From: Pediococcus inopinatus
GTDB lineage: Bacteria; Bacillota; Bacilli; Lactobacillales; Lactobacillaceae
Direction: 5' to 3'
Assembly (NCBI RefSeq): GCF_002982135.1
Contig: NZ_CP019981.1
Coordinates: forward strand, 2,073,092-2,137,091
DNA: 64,000 bases
The notes below the pieces were generated by a model. That model saw nothing but the letters and a program-made list of their open reading frames with translations, was not told the origin of the DNA and made no database searches. Shown here one piece after another: positions 46,076 through 53,560 of this stretch. The translations under genes and the position numbers were made by a program. Numbering within the stretch: position 1 is the stretch's first letter; every line of letters starts with the position of its first letter.

Positions 46076-46762
46076 ATGAAAAAAATACTTTTAGCAAGTT
46101 GTAGTTTAATGTTTGGAATTGCTGTTTTGAGTCTTGGGGGTGCCACAAATTCACAAAACATGGCCACCGTTCATGCGGTGACAACGCCTGCCAGTAATGG
46201 TTTGACAGCGCCTGAAAAGGTTGACGGGACCAATACTGAAGTGAAGTCTGTAACTGGTAATAGTACCAGCGGCAAAGTTGTTTACACAAATGGATTAAGC
46301 ACCGCAACGACGGCTACTTATAAACAAAATAAATATCAAAATAGTAGTCAAGCCACTACCAGTTTTGCCAATTACCAAAACGTCACAGAAACGAATGGTC
46401 CTAAAATCACCCTTTCGGATGGCACTAAAGCGGTCAGACAAGGCGTCATGGGGCATGTTTATATTCAGTGGCAGAAGAATGGCTGGAATGTGACCGCCGT
46501 GGCAGATACCGATCAGCTAACAACCACTTCGGTAAGCAGCACTAATAAGGCCGCAACCGCGGTAGCCAATAAGGTTCAAAAAACGTTGAAGGCGACCCAA
46601 GTCACGACCCAAGATGTCACAAAGGGAAATGTCGTGGTGTATAGTTCTAGCCAACAAAAACCTGTGAATAGCATTAGCTGGCAACAAGGTAAAAAAGTCG
46701 CGCGGGTTACAGGTGCGAACGTGACGACGACAGCTAAGATCGCTAAGGATACGTTGAAATAA
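46076..46762 (+). CDS. Secreted protein of unknown function
   Basis: This 228-residue protein has an N-terminal signal peptide (MKKILLASCSLMFGIAVLSL, cut near VHA-VT); a Cys at position 9 is not in a convincing lipobox. The mature part is Thr/Ser/Asn-rich, with KITLSDGTKAVRQGVMGHVY and IQWQKNGWNVTAV suggesting a small beta-rich domain, then a Val/Lys-rich helix. I do not recognise a family with confidence. It lies 14 bases after the broken GH25 gene with site TTAGGAGAGG, so the two are probably co-transcribed cell-surface genes. Confidence 0.7.
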   Translation: MKKILLASCSLMFGIAVLSLGGATNSQNMATVHAVTTPASNGLTAPEKVDGTNTEVKSVTGNSTSGKVVYTNGLSTATTATYKQNKYQNSSQATTSFANYQNVTETNGPKITLSDGTKAVRQGVMGHVYIQWQKNGWNVTAVADTDQLTTTSVSSTNKAATAVANKVQKTLKATQVTTQDVTKGNVVVYSSSQQKPVNSISWQQGKKVARVTGANVTTTAKIAKDTLK

Positions 46763-46783
46763 AAAATTGAATATTGCTATTTT

Positions 46784-46817
46784 AAAACCCCAACCATTAA
46801 CTTGGCTGAGGTTTTTG
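46784..46817. terminator. Terminator between the secreted protein and hicB genes
   Basis: AAACC.CA.CCA pairs with TGG.TG.GGTTT around a TTAACT loop, followed by TTTTTG. AAAA on the other side makes it usable by both converging genes. Confidence 0.7.
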
Positions 46818-47252
46818 TTATCGGTTCAATTTTTTGTTGGCAATTGCTTCGGTTAGGGTTTTGGAAAAATTCAAGTTCAATTTTTTCCCTAGTTTATCAG
46901 CCCATTTTGGAATCGTTAAAGTTTTCTTGATTGGTTGATCGGAACCAATGTAGCCATTTAAATCAACCATAACCATCGACACAAAGGATAAGTCCTGGTC
47001 ATAGTTAAGTTCGCTGGGGTAAGGATTGTTTCTTTTTAAAGAGAGTGTTTGGATATCAGATGGTTTTGGTAAGTCGTGATTGTTTTCAATATAGTCGGCA
47101 ACGGTAATGCCAAGCCAATCGGAAGCCATCGCCATTGCATCGGAAATATTTAAACCTTGAGTAGCCGAGTTAGTGAAGTCTGGAAGGGTAACGAAAAACG
47201 GGACTTTTTCTGACTTGTCATAATAAAAAAGTGCTGGGTAGCTGACTAACAT
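46818..47252 (-). CDS. HicB-like antitoxin (orphan)
   Basis: This 144-residue protein has the HicB partial RNase H-like fold (YPALFYYDKSEKVPFFVTLP, DFTNSATQGLNISDAMAMAS, WLGITVADY) and a C-terminal segment LTIPKWADKLGKKLNLNFSK resembling the DNA-binding part of HicB antitoxins. The HicA toxin normally encoded directly upstream is reduced to a 14-codon remnant (47291-47335), so this antitoxin appears to have lost its partner. The start ATG follows AAGGAGG. Confidence 0.78.
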   Translation of the reverse strand: MLVSYPALFYYDKSEKVPFFVTLPDFTNSATQGLNISDAMAMASDWLGITVADYIENNHDLPKPSDIQTLSLKRNNPYPSELNYDQDLSFVSMVMVDLNGYIGSDQPIKKTLTIPKWADKLGKKLNLNFSKTLTEAIANKKLNR

Positions 47253-47290
47253 AAGAGATTCCTCCTTGAATGGATGGTAAAAACGGTGAA

Positions 47291-47335
47291 CTATTTCAAA
47301 CCGGCTTCTTTCTTGATGGCACGTTCAAGCGTCAA
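47291..47335 (-). pseudogene. 3' remnant of a hicA toxin gene
   Basis: The frame LTLERAIKKEAGLK then TAG, 38 bases before hicB, resembles the conserved C-terminus of HicA (G(T)...I.KQAGL). A stop codon directly precedes it, and the rpiR gene end overlaps it. The 5' part of hicA is therefore deleted and replaced by the rpiR gene end. Confidence 0.5.
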
Positions 47336-48153
47336 TCAATCGACTTATTAATAATTGACCGTAGAACACGCTCACGCATTTTCAATGAATTGATATGGTA
47401 GGTAATTGTGTAGCCCGTAATCAAAAGATCGCAAACGCAGAGCTGAGAAATTTTGCCAGATAAGGAGCCACCATTCATTAAGAGTTCTTCCACCGCTGTC
47501 TGTAAAACGACGTCGCCTTGTTTAGCGATTGGTGACAGCAAATGATTCGTCACGATAATTAATTTTGCGCCGTTTTGTTTGGCAATTTTGCAGGAATCGA
47601 AAATATCTTTGGTATTTCCAGACAAACTGAACGCAATGATGAGATCTTTGTCACTCATTAAAGCCGCGTTTTGCGCTTGGTAATGGGGATCGGTGATGGC
47701 TTCTGCTTGAATGCCTTCGCGCAGAAAACGAGAAGCCATATCTTCAGCTGTGACGCCACTTGAGCCGACCCCAAAAATAAAGATTCGTTGAGCTGCATGA
47801 ATGAGGTCAATCCCAGTATTCAAGTCTTTGGGATTTACCAATGCTGCAGTTGAGCGGATGGCATCCATTAGTCGGTTGCTGACCAGATCCACGTAGGAAT
47901 CAGGAGGCTCTTTGGCGGAGTCTTGTTTATAAGCAACTTTTGCAATGGCAATTTTTAAATCAGAAAAGCCTTGATAGTTTAATTTTTGGCAGAAACGAAC
48001 AATGGTTGCGTCGCCCACACCGGTTGATTTTTTCACGTCAGTTAAGGTTTGGTTGATCAGTTTATCGCCAGAACCGAGCACATAGTCGGCAACTTTTTTC
48101 TCGGATTTAGTTAAATCATCGTAGCGTAATTTAATTGTTTCTACATATGTCAT
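47332..48153 (-). CDS. RpiR/MurR family transcriptional regulator, divergent from nanE
   Basis: This 273-residue regulator has an RpiR helix-turn-helix (about 1-75: LTKSEKKVADYVLGSGDKLI, VKKSTGVGDATIVRFCQKLN) and a SIS domain (about 105-255; IFGVGSSGVTAEDMASRFL, IAFSLSGNTKDIFDS). It is transcribed away from nanE across a 155-bp gap, so it probably controls amino-sugar (ManNAc-6P/GlcNAc-6P) use and its own gene. It is distinct from the RpiR protein at 38642. The start ATG has a GGAGGAAAATT-like site. Confidence 0.87.
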   Translation of the reverse strand: MTYVETIKLRYDDLTKSEKKVADYVLGSGDKLINQTLTDVKKSTGVGDATIVRFCQKLNYQGFSDLKIAIAKVAYKQDSAKEPPDSYVDLVSNRLMDAIRSTAALVNPKDLNTGIDLIHAAQRIFIFGVGSSGVTAEDMASRFLREGIQAEAITDPHYQAQNAALMSDKDLIIAFSLSGNTKDIFDSCKIAKQNGAKLIIVTNHLLSPIAKQGDVVLQTAVEELLMNGGSLSGKISQLCVCDLLITGYTITYHINSLKMRERVLRSIINKSID

Positions 48154-48231
48154 GTGGAATTTTCCTCCAGTTTCTCTTACTAAACATTTTACACTCCAAA
48201 CCGAAAAAAATAAATGAATTTAATGTATCCG

Positions 48232-48260
48232 TTTACAATAACTAAATAACGTGGTATTCT
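48232..48260 (+). promoter_or_regulatory. Promoter of nanE
   Basis: TTTACA (48232-48237) and TATTCT (48255-48260) are 17 bases apart, upstream of the TTTGGAGGAAAATT ribosome site of nanE. Confidence 0.6.
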
Positions 48261-48308
48261 TTATTTATGGAGTAAATATCCAACAATAATATATTTTGGA
48301 GGAAAATT

Positions 48309-48998
48309 ATGAACAAACAAGAATTTATCAATCAAGTCAAAGGAAATCTTATTGTATCTTGCCAGGCACTCACAAACGAACCCATGTATACAGAACAAGG
48401 TGGCGTGATGCCGTTGTTCGCCAAGGCTGCTGAGCAAGCGGGAGCTAAAGGAATTCGTGCTAATTCAGTACGTGACATCAAACAAATTCAAGCCGTGACG
48501 GATTTACCAATTATTGGGATCATCAAACGCGATTATCTTCCAGAAAAACCGTTTATTACGGCAACAGAAAAAGAGGTAGATGAACTGGTTGCGACAGGGG
48601 TGGCCGTCATTGCGTTTGATTGCACAGATCGGCCTCGTCATGATGGTTTGACGGTACCCGAGTTTATTCATCAGATGAAGGCTAAGTATCCCGACCAACT
48701 CTTCATGGCAGATACTTCGACGTTTGAAGAGGGCGAAGTTGCCTATAAGGCTGGAGTGGATTTTGTGGGGACGACGTTAAGCGGCTATACGGAAGAGAGC
48801 CAGAAGCTATCGGGACCAGATTTTGTTTTAATTAAAAAGTTAGTTCAGGCTGGCATTCCGACGATTGCGGAAGGTAGAATCTATGAACCGGGGATGGCGA
48901 AAGAAGCTCTAAAGATTGGTGCAATGAGTGTCGTAGTTGGTGGTGCAATTACACGGCCAAAGGAAATTGCAGAACGGTTTGTGGCGGCGATTAAATAG
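48309..48998 (+). CDS. nanE: N-acetylmannosamine-6-phosphate 2-epimerase
   Basis: This 229-residue TIM-barrel enzyme converts ManNAc-6P to GlcNAc-6P. Motifs include [46 protein letters not shown] with the catalytic Lys, [36 protein letters not shown] and [12 protein letters not shown]. Its length is typical. No sialic acid lyase, ManNAc kinase or transporter lies beside it in this window, so it may act in ManNAc salvage or be an isolated remnant of a nan cluster. Control by the divergent RpiR regulator is likely. Confidence 0.94.
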   Translation: MNKQEFINQVKGNLIVSCQALTNEPMYTEQGGVMPLFAKAAEQAGAKGIRANSVRDIKQIQAVTDLPIIGIIKRDYLPEKPFITATEKEVDELVATGVAVIAFDCTDRPRHDGLTVPEFIHQMKAKYPDQLFMADTSTFEEGEVAYKAGVDFVGTTLSGYTEESQKLSGPDFVLIKKLVQAGIPTIAEGRIYEPGMAKEALKIGAMSVVVGGAITRPKEIAERFVAAIK

Positions 48999-49103
48999 TT
49001 AAAAGGAGTGGTCAAATTCCTTGAGTTACGGGCAGAAACTCTCTAAGCTAAAGGTATAGTCGATGTTTCAACTAAGCCTGGAAAACTGAAAGGAGCCACT
49101 TTT

Positions 49104-49628
49104 ATGAGTGAGCATCAATTTCCCAAGACCCAAGCACATTTGAATCAATTAATTGCTGATCTAAGTCAGCTACAAGTTAACGTTCAACAGGTCCACTGGT
49201 ATATGCGCGGACCGGAATTCTTCAAGTTGCACCCAAAAATGGATGATTTTAATGAAGAGTTTGCGGAACAATTGGATGAAGTTGCAGAACGGTTAATTGC
49301 CCTCGGTGGCAAACCGTTTGCGACAACGCATGAGTTTATTGAACACACAAAGTTACCAGATAAAGTGATTGAATTCGGTGAGTTCCCGTTACCAGAACTC
49401 ATGAAACATTTGGATCACGATTTTAGATACTTGCGAGATCAATACCAACAGGGAATTGAGATCACGGATGATGAACAAGATTTACCAACCCAAGATATGC
49501 TGAATGGCTTTAAAGCCGAGATGGATAAACTGATTTGGATGGTCAGTGCCTACTTGGACAAAGGACCAACTGAAGAAGATAAAAAAATTGGCTTCAAGAG
49601 TCCAGATGGGCCACCAGTTCCGGAATAA
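49104..49628 (+). CDS. dps: Dps family ferritin-like DNA-binding protein
   Basis: This 174-residue Dps-type protein forms 12-subunit cages that oxidise and store iron and protect DNA from peroxide. Ferroxidase-site residues are recognisable: VQQVHWYMRGPEFFKLHPKM (His) and DDFNEEFAEQLDEVAERLIAL (Asp, Glu). The C-terminal tail GFKSPDGPPVPE is Pro/Gly-rich and not strongly basic. The start ATG follows GAAAGGAGCC. It is monocistronic, ended by a strong terminator. Confidence 0.9.
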   Translation: MSEHQFPKTQAHLNQLIADLSQLQVNVQQVHWYMRGPEFFKLHPKMDDFNEEFAEQLDEVAERLIALGGKPFATTHEFIEHTKLPDKVIEFGEFPLPELMKHLDHDFRYLRDQYQQGIEITDDEQDLPTQDMLNGFKAEMDKLIWMVSAYLDKGPTEEDKKIGFKSPDGPPVPE

Positions 49629-49650
49629 ATTAAGTAATGCGACCTAAAAA

Positions 49651-49685
49651 CGCTGTGACTATTTAAAGTTACAGCGCTTTTTTTG
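49651..49685 (+). terminator. Rho-independent terminator after dps
   Basis: CGCTGTGAC pairs with GTTACAGCG around TATTTAAA, followed by C and TTTTTTT. Confidence 0.85.
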
Positions 49686-49745
49686 CGGTTTGTATTTATG
49701 GTTTGGAACGCTAAATTTAAATTATTACCGTTCAGAAACATAATT

Positions 49746-50516
49746 TTAATGGAATCGCATACCGCCATCGACTTGTAGTGACTGACCCGTCACATAACCA
49801 GCAGCGTCAGAGGCAAACCAGGCGACAACCTCAGCTATATCAGCAGGTGTCGCTTCACGACCAATCGCAATTTCGCTTAAACAATTAGCTTGTTGTTGGG
49901 CAACGGTCTCATGTTTGAGACTGGCGGTTTTTTTATCAATTGCGTCGCGCATTTTAGTCCGCACGATGCCCGGATTATAAGCATTCACGGTAATTTTATC
50001 TTCAGCCAGCTCCTTAGCAGCGGATTGTGTTAATCCACGGATTCCAAATTTTGAAGCAGAATAAGCACTTTGTAATGCAGATGCTTCGTAGCCAGCAAGG
50101 GATGCAGCATTGATAATGCGGCCACCATGGCCCTGGTTTTTAAATTGTGTGGCAGCAGCTTGAATTCCCCAATAAGTTCCTTTGAGATTAACATCTAATA
50201 AACGTTCGACGTCATTTGGATCAGAGTCGATAAACGAATCAATAAATGCAATGCCGGCGTTGTTAACATATACAGCCAGCTCGCCTAAGTCCGCAACTGC
50301 ATCAGTAACTAATTGAAAAACTTGTTTACGATTGGCGACATCTACTAAGTATGCTTTGGCAGAATAACCAGCGGCTTGTAAATCCTGGGAAACTTTGGTG
50401 GCGGTACTTTGATTGATATCAGCAACAGCGATCGCATAACCGGCTTTAGCTAAGCGATGAGCGATACCCTCGCCGATACCTTGACCGGCGCCTGTAATAA
50501 TAGCTAATTTACTCAT
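49746..50516 (-). CDS. Short-chain dehydrogenase, diacetyl/acetoin reductase-like
   Basis: This 256-residue NAD(P)-dependent enzyme has the Rossmann motif TGAGQGIGEGIA (residues about 8-19), VADIN after beta-2 (cofactor choice), NNAG (about 87-90), Ser in NAASLAGYEASALQ, YSASK (Tyr/Lys, about 152-156) and a C-terminal VDGGMRFH. The overall pattern fits diacetyl reductase/meso-2,3-butanediol dehydrogenase. The substrate is inferred from the family. The gene is preceded by a T-box leader with terminator, so its expression should respond to uncharged tRNA, which is unusual for this enzyme class. AAAGAGGAAAAA precedes the ATG. Confidence 0.85.
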   Translation of the reverse strand: MSKLAIITGAGQGIGEGIAHRLAKAGYAIAVADINQSTATKVSQDLQAAGYSAKAYLVDVANRKQVFQLVTDAVADLGELAVYVNNAGIAFIDSFIDSDPNDVERLLDVNLKGTYWGIQAAATQFKNQGHGGRIINAASLAGYEASALQSAYSASKFGIRGLTQSAAKELAEDKITVNAYNPGIVRTKMRDAIDKKTASLKHETVAQQQANCLSEIAIGREATPADIAEVVAWFASDAAGYVTGQSLQVDGGMRFH

Positions 50517-50547
50517 ATTTTTTCCTCTTTTCTCTAATTTAAAAATA

Positions 50548-50830
50548 AAAAAGCAGTCTCGTCCTTAATCTTTTAATAGATTAAGGACGAAACTGCTTTT
50601 CGCGTTACCACCTTATTTTAAATAACTTTCACAAGTTATTCCTCTTCAAGTACTACATAACTTTGAATACTCTAGCGTGCTATCGGGCGCGTCCGCTGTC
50701 ACCTAACTAATTAGCTTAGTGACAGAAAACAAAAACATTAATAGACCATCTTCAATTATTAGTTCTTACTGTCTTGCACCAAAATGGCAGTTCTCTGTGA
50801 AGTGATAATAATTTACTCATCCATTTGTTT
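50548..50830 (-). promoter_or_regulatory. T-box leader controlling the short-chain dehydrogenase gene
   Basis: On the minus strand the conserved T-box core AAGGTGGTAACGCG (about 50601-50614) is followed by a long terminator: AGCAGT(T/C)TCGTCCTTAATCT pairs with its complement, then TTTTTTATTTTT, ending 32 bases before the ATG. About 190 bases upstream lies a Stem I-like fold: ATTATTA/TAATAAT at the base, AGAGA opposite GAA, and ACTG/CAGT above. The specifier triplet after GAA reads CTA (Leu) if the usual geometry holds; AAC (Asn) and ACT (Thr) are alternatives I cannot exclude. Confidence 0.85.
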
Positions 50831-50856
50831 ACTTAACTATTAAGTTAATACAGCAT

Positions 50857-50885
50857 ATTATTATACGGAATAATGTGTATGTCAA
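50857..50885 (-). promoter_or_regulatory. Promoter of the T-box transcript
   Basis: On the minus strand a consensus TTGACA (50880-50885) and AATAAT (50857-50862) are separated by 17 bases. Confidence 0.7.
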
Positions 50886-50923
50886 GCTTCAAATTAAAAC
50901 TTGATTAGTAATGTATTTGAATT

Positions 50924-50948
50924 ATCTAATTAGATGACGAATCGTCAT
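50924..50948. promoter_or_regulatory. Two abutting palindromes between the T-box and TauE genes
   Basis: ATCTAATTAGAT (50924-50935, perfect) runs into ATGACG-AAT-CGTCAT (50934-50948, perfect arms). They lie between divergent genes and are candidate regulator-binding sites. No matching regulator gene is adjacent. Confidence 0.4.
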
Positions 50949-51064
50949 AACATGACTGAATATGATGACTGGAAGGTAATTGATACGCTTTAACTAACGA
51001 CTATTGACCAGGCCATACTGTTCATTCATACTGAATGCAATAACGTGTTCAAAGGAGATTTATC

Positions 51065-51712
51065 ATGGCAACTTGGTTATTAATTTTTTTTCCGGCCATT
51101 TTGCCAATTGCACCAGCGGCTGGGATTGCTGGGTTAAGTATGTTGGCAAGCATGGTTGGGCTGACCTACAGATATCGGCACGAATTTAAGTTTAAACGGG
51201 TTATTCCGCCATTTATTATTTACGCGGCGGTGGCTACCTGGTCGGTGCATCTTAGTAGTGTGTTGGACACAAATGTAATGCGGATGATGTTAGGTGGCTT
51301 ATTGATAGCTTTATATTTGTACTTTACGCTGGTAAAAAATTCAGATTCACGGCAGTTTCCTTGGTACGTTGCAATTGGCTTTATGATTATTTCCGGATTT
51401 TTCAATGGCTTACTTGGCATTGGTGGCCCGCTGATGGCACTTTACTTCCTGTCATTGTCCAAGTCGATTCCGGAATATACGGCTAACATCCAAGGATTCT
51501 TTCTGATTGATGCTTTCTACATTAATAGCGTGCGAGTTGCCAATGGCATCTTGGTCCCGCATGATGTGCCATACATATTAGTGGGGATGGTTGCTGCTGG
51601 AATTGGAACCATCATTGCGGCCAGAATTGCGAACAAACTTGATGATCAAACGTTTAGAAAGTGGATTTACCGCTTTATTGGGCTTAGTGGGATTTATTAT
51701 TTGTTTTTTTAA
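51065..51712 (+). CDS. TauE/SafE family membrane protein (short form)
   Basis: This 215-residue protein has about 7 hydrophobic spans. Its second half has FFNGLLGIGGPLMALYFLSL, the GxxxGxGGPxM-type motif of TauE/SafE permeases. The N-terminal half is shortened (FPAILPIAPAAGIAGLSML keeps a degenerate version), and length is below the 240-260 usual for the family. The substrate is unknown, probably an organic or sulfur-containing anion. AAAGGAG precedes the ATG. Confidence 0.75.
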   Translation: MATWLLIFFPAILPIAPAAGIAGLSMLASMVGLTYRYRHEFKFKRVIPPFIIYAAVATWSVHLSSVLDTNVMRMMLGGLLIALYLYFTLVKNSDSRQFPWYVAIGFMIISGFFNGLLGIGGPLMALYFLSLSKSIPEYTANIQGFFLIDAFYINSVRVANGILVPHDVPYILVGMVAAGIGTIIAARIANKLDDQTFRKWIYRFIGLSGIYYLFF

Positions 51713-51731
51713 CGTGTGTAAAGTTGATTTT

Positions 51732-51766
51732 AAACGTCGTACCGTTTGAGGGTACGACGTTTTTTG
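51732..51766 (+). terminator. Rho-independent terminator after the second TauE gene
   Basis: AAACGTCGTACC pairs with GGTACGACGTTT around GTTTGAG, followed by TTTTG. Confidence 0.88.
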
Positions 51767-51936
51767 TCTTTCTGAACGGTTCAAAATTAAAACATTAATT
51801 GATGGACTTTTAGTGTATTTATATTTGAAAAGAAATTTAAAGTAGAAGGGATAATCTTAGTGGTCAATTCACTTATTTAACGAATATGTTTCGTAAATGG
51901 TACAATGAAACAAAATCGTTAAAAAAGAGGATAAGA

Positions 51937-52530
51937 ATGCAAATAAATGAAAAAATACTTACCTTCATGGAAGGAAATAACGGGTATATAACCAACGAAG
52001 ATGCGATAAAAATTGGTGTTAATAAGTTTTATTTATCGAAGCTAACTAAAGATGGAGTTATTGAACGAATGGGACCTGGAATCTATGGCGATCCTAATTT
52101 ATTTGAAGACGAAATGTTTAATTTACAATATCGTTTTAAAAAAGGGATTTTTTCATACAATACTGCGCTTTTTATACATGGAATGACTGATAGAACGCCA
52201 CGCAGATTCGATATGACTTTTCCGCGACCATACAATACTGCAGCGTTGGTTAAGGAAGAAGTTAGGGCTTATACCCAGAAGAAAGAGTTATATGATTTGG
52301 GGATTACAACTGGTATTACACCAAATGGAAATATGGTGAAAGTATATAACAGAGAAAAAACACTTTGCGATTTAGTCCGAGGGAAAAATCGCAAAGATGC
52401 TGAACTCATTTCACAGGCGATGAACGAATATGTGCGAACAAGTAGTAAAAATATTACGAAGCTTATGAAATATGCCGAGATAATGCGTGTCTCAAAGGTT
52501 ATTAGGAATTATATGGAGGTTTTGTTATAA
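51937..52530 (+). CDS. AbiEi-family antitoxin (type IV toxin-antitoxin)
   Basis: This is a 197-residue protein from ATG 51937 (site AAGAGGATAAG). The N-terminal winged-helix part (GYITNEDAIKIGVNKFYLSK, IERMGPGIYGDPNLF) fits AbiEi antitoxins that bind their own promoter. The C-terminal domain (GIFSYNTALFIHGMTDRTPR, VKVYNREKTLCDLVRGKNRK) is the antitoxin part. It is followed at once by the AbiEii nucleotidyltransferase gene. AbiE systems give abortive resistance to phage. Base composition is AT-rich, in line with acquisition. Confidence 0.88.
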   Translation: MQINEKILTFMEGNNGYITNEDAIKIGVNKFYLSKLTKDGVIERMGPGIYGDPNLFEDEMFNLQYRFKKGIFSYNTALFIHGMTDRTPRRFDMTFPRPYNTAALVKEEVRAYTQKKELYDLGITTGITPNGNMVKVYNREKTLCDLVRGKNRKDAELISQAMNEYVRTSSKNITKLMKYAEIMRVSKVIRNYMEVLL

Positions 52531-52550
52531 AGGATCATTTTGAAAATAGT

Positions 52551-53390
52551 ATGCAGTTTAAAGCATATCTAAAAAAGCAAGCAAAGAAGCGCAAGATTTC
52601 TGTACAGTTGATGTTACAGGGAGTCATGTTAGATGAATTACTTGAGCGAATTTCAGTATCTGATATGAAAAATAACTTTATCTTAAAAGGTGGTTTTCTA
52701 ATTGCTTCGTTGATTGGAACTGATACGCGGACAACCATGGATTTAGATACAACGATTATCGGATTACCAGTAACAATAAAATCAATGAAAATAGCCGTTA
52801 TTCAAATTTGTGCGATTCAATTACCTAATGATTCAATTCAACTTGAATTCAAAAAGATAGAACCTATTCGTAAAAAAGATGAATACAATGGGTATCGAGT
52901 TCATATTGTTGCACATTATTTTAAAATTCAAACGACAATAAAGATTGATATATCAACAGGTGATAAAATTACTCCTAAAGAAACGAAATATGGACATAAG
53001 CTGTTGACTGAAGAGAGAACGATCAATGTCATGGCATATAACGTTGAAACTGTTCTTGCCGAAAAATTGGAATCTATTATTTCTAGATCAATTGGTAATA
53101 CTAGAGTCAAGGATTTTTATGACGTTTACATGTTAGAAAAATTAGAGAAAGGGAATATTGATTTGGAAATACTTAGAGTGGCTGTAAAAAATACTAGTAA
53201 AAAACGAGGTAGTTTAAGATTAATGTCAAATTACTTAAAAGTATTAAAGCTAATTAAAGAAAATCCAGAATTACAGAGAACATGGAAACTCTATGCAGAA
53301 GAAAATGAATATGTGAAAAATATCGATTTTTCAGAAACATGTTTGGCGATACAGTATCTTTTTGATCGTATTTTCGAGAAAAATAAATAA
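52551..53390 (+). CDS. AbiEii/AbiGii family nucleotidyltransferase toxin
   Basis: This 279-residue toxin of the AbiEii family has the nucleotidyltransferase core FILKGGFLIASLIG and RTTMDLDTTIIGL (GG...DxD, residues about 44-70). Then come VEDNVLAEKLESIISR-like NVETVLAEKLESIISRSIGN and RVKDFYDVYMLEKL, which carries the conserved Lys-Asp. ATG 52551 has no good ribosome site. The phase stays open upstream through IKDHFENS to an ATA at 52527 that sits 7 bases after GGAGG, so a non-standard start is possible. It pairs with the antitoxin gene just upstream. Confidence 0.88.
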   Translation: MQFKAYLKKQAKKRKISVQLMLQGVMLDELLERISVSDMKNNFILKGGFLIASLIGTDTRTTMDLDTTIIGLPVTIKSMKIAVIQICAIQLPNDSIQLEFKKIEPIRKKDEYNGYRVHIVAHYFKIQTTIKIDISTGDKITPKETKYGHKLLTEERTINVMAYNVETVLAEKLESIISRSIGNTRVKDFYDVYMLEKLEKGNIDLEILRVAVKNTSKKRGSLRLMSNYLKVLKLIKENPELQRTWKLYAEENEYVKNIDFSETCLAIQYLFDRIFEKNK

Positions 53391-53401
53391 GAATCATCTA
53401 G

Positions 53402-53437
53402 AAACGTCGAGACTGGTTGAAAGTCTCGGCGTTTTTA
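53402..53437 (+). terminator. Rho-independent terminator of the AbiE operon
   Basis: AAACGTCGAGACT pairs with AGTCTCGGCGTTT around GGTTGAA, followed by TTTATTT. Confidence 0.85.
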
Positions 53438-53443
53438 TTTACC

Positions 53444-53471
53444 TTTAAAGACACAGACTGCACAATATACT
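53444..53471 (+). promoter_or_regulatory. Candidate promoter of the hsd operon
   Basis: TTTAAA (53444-53449) and TATACT (53466-53471) are 16 bases apart, about 90 bases before hsdR. Confidence 0.5.
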
Positions 53472-53560
53472 GTAAAATAGATAAAGAGCGTATTAGGCCT
53501 GAATTCCAAATAATCAAGATCAGGAAATATTAAAAACTGCGGAGAGTATGGGGAGCCAAA

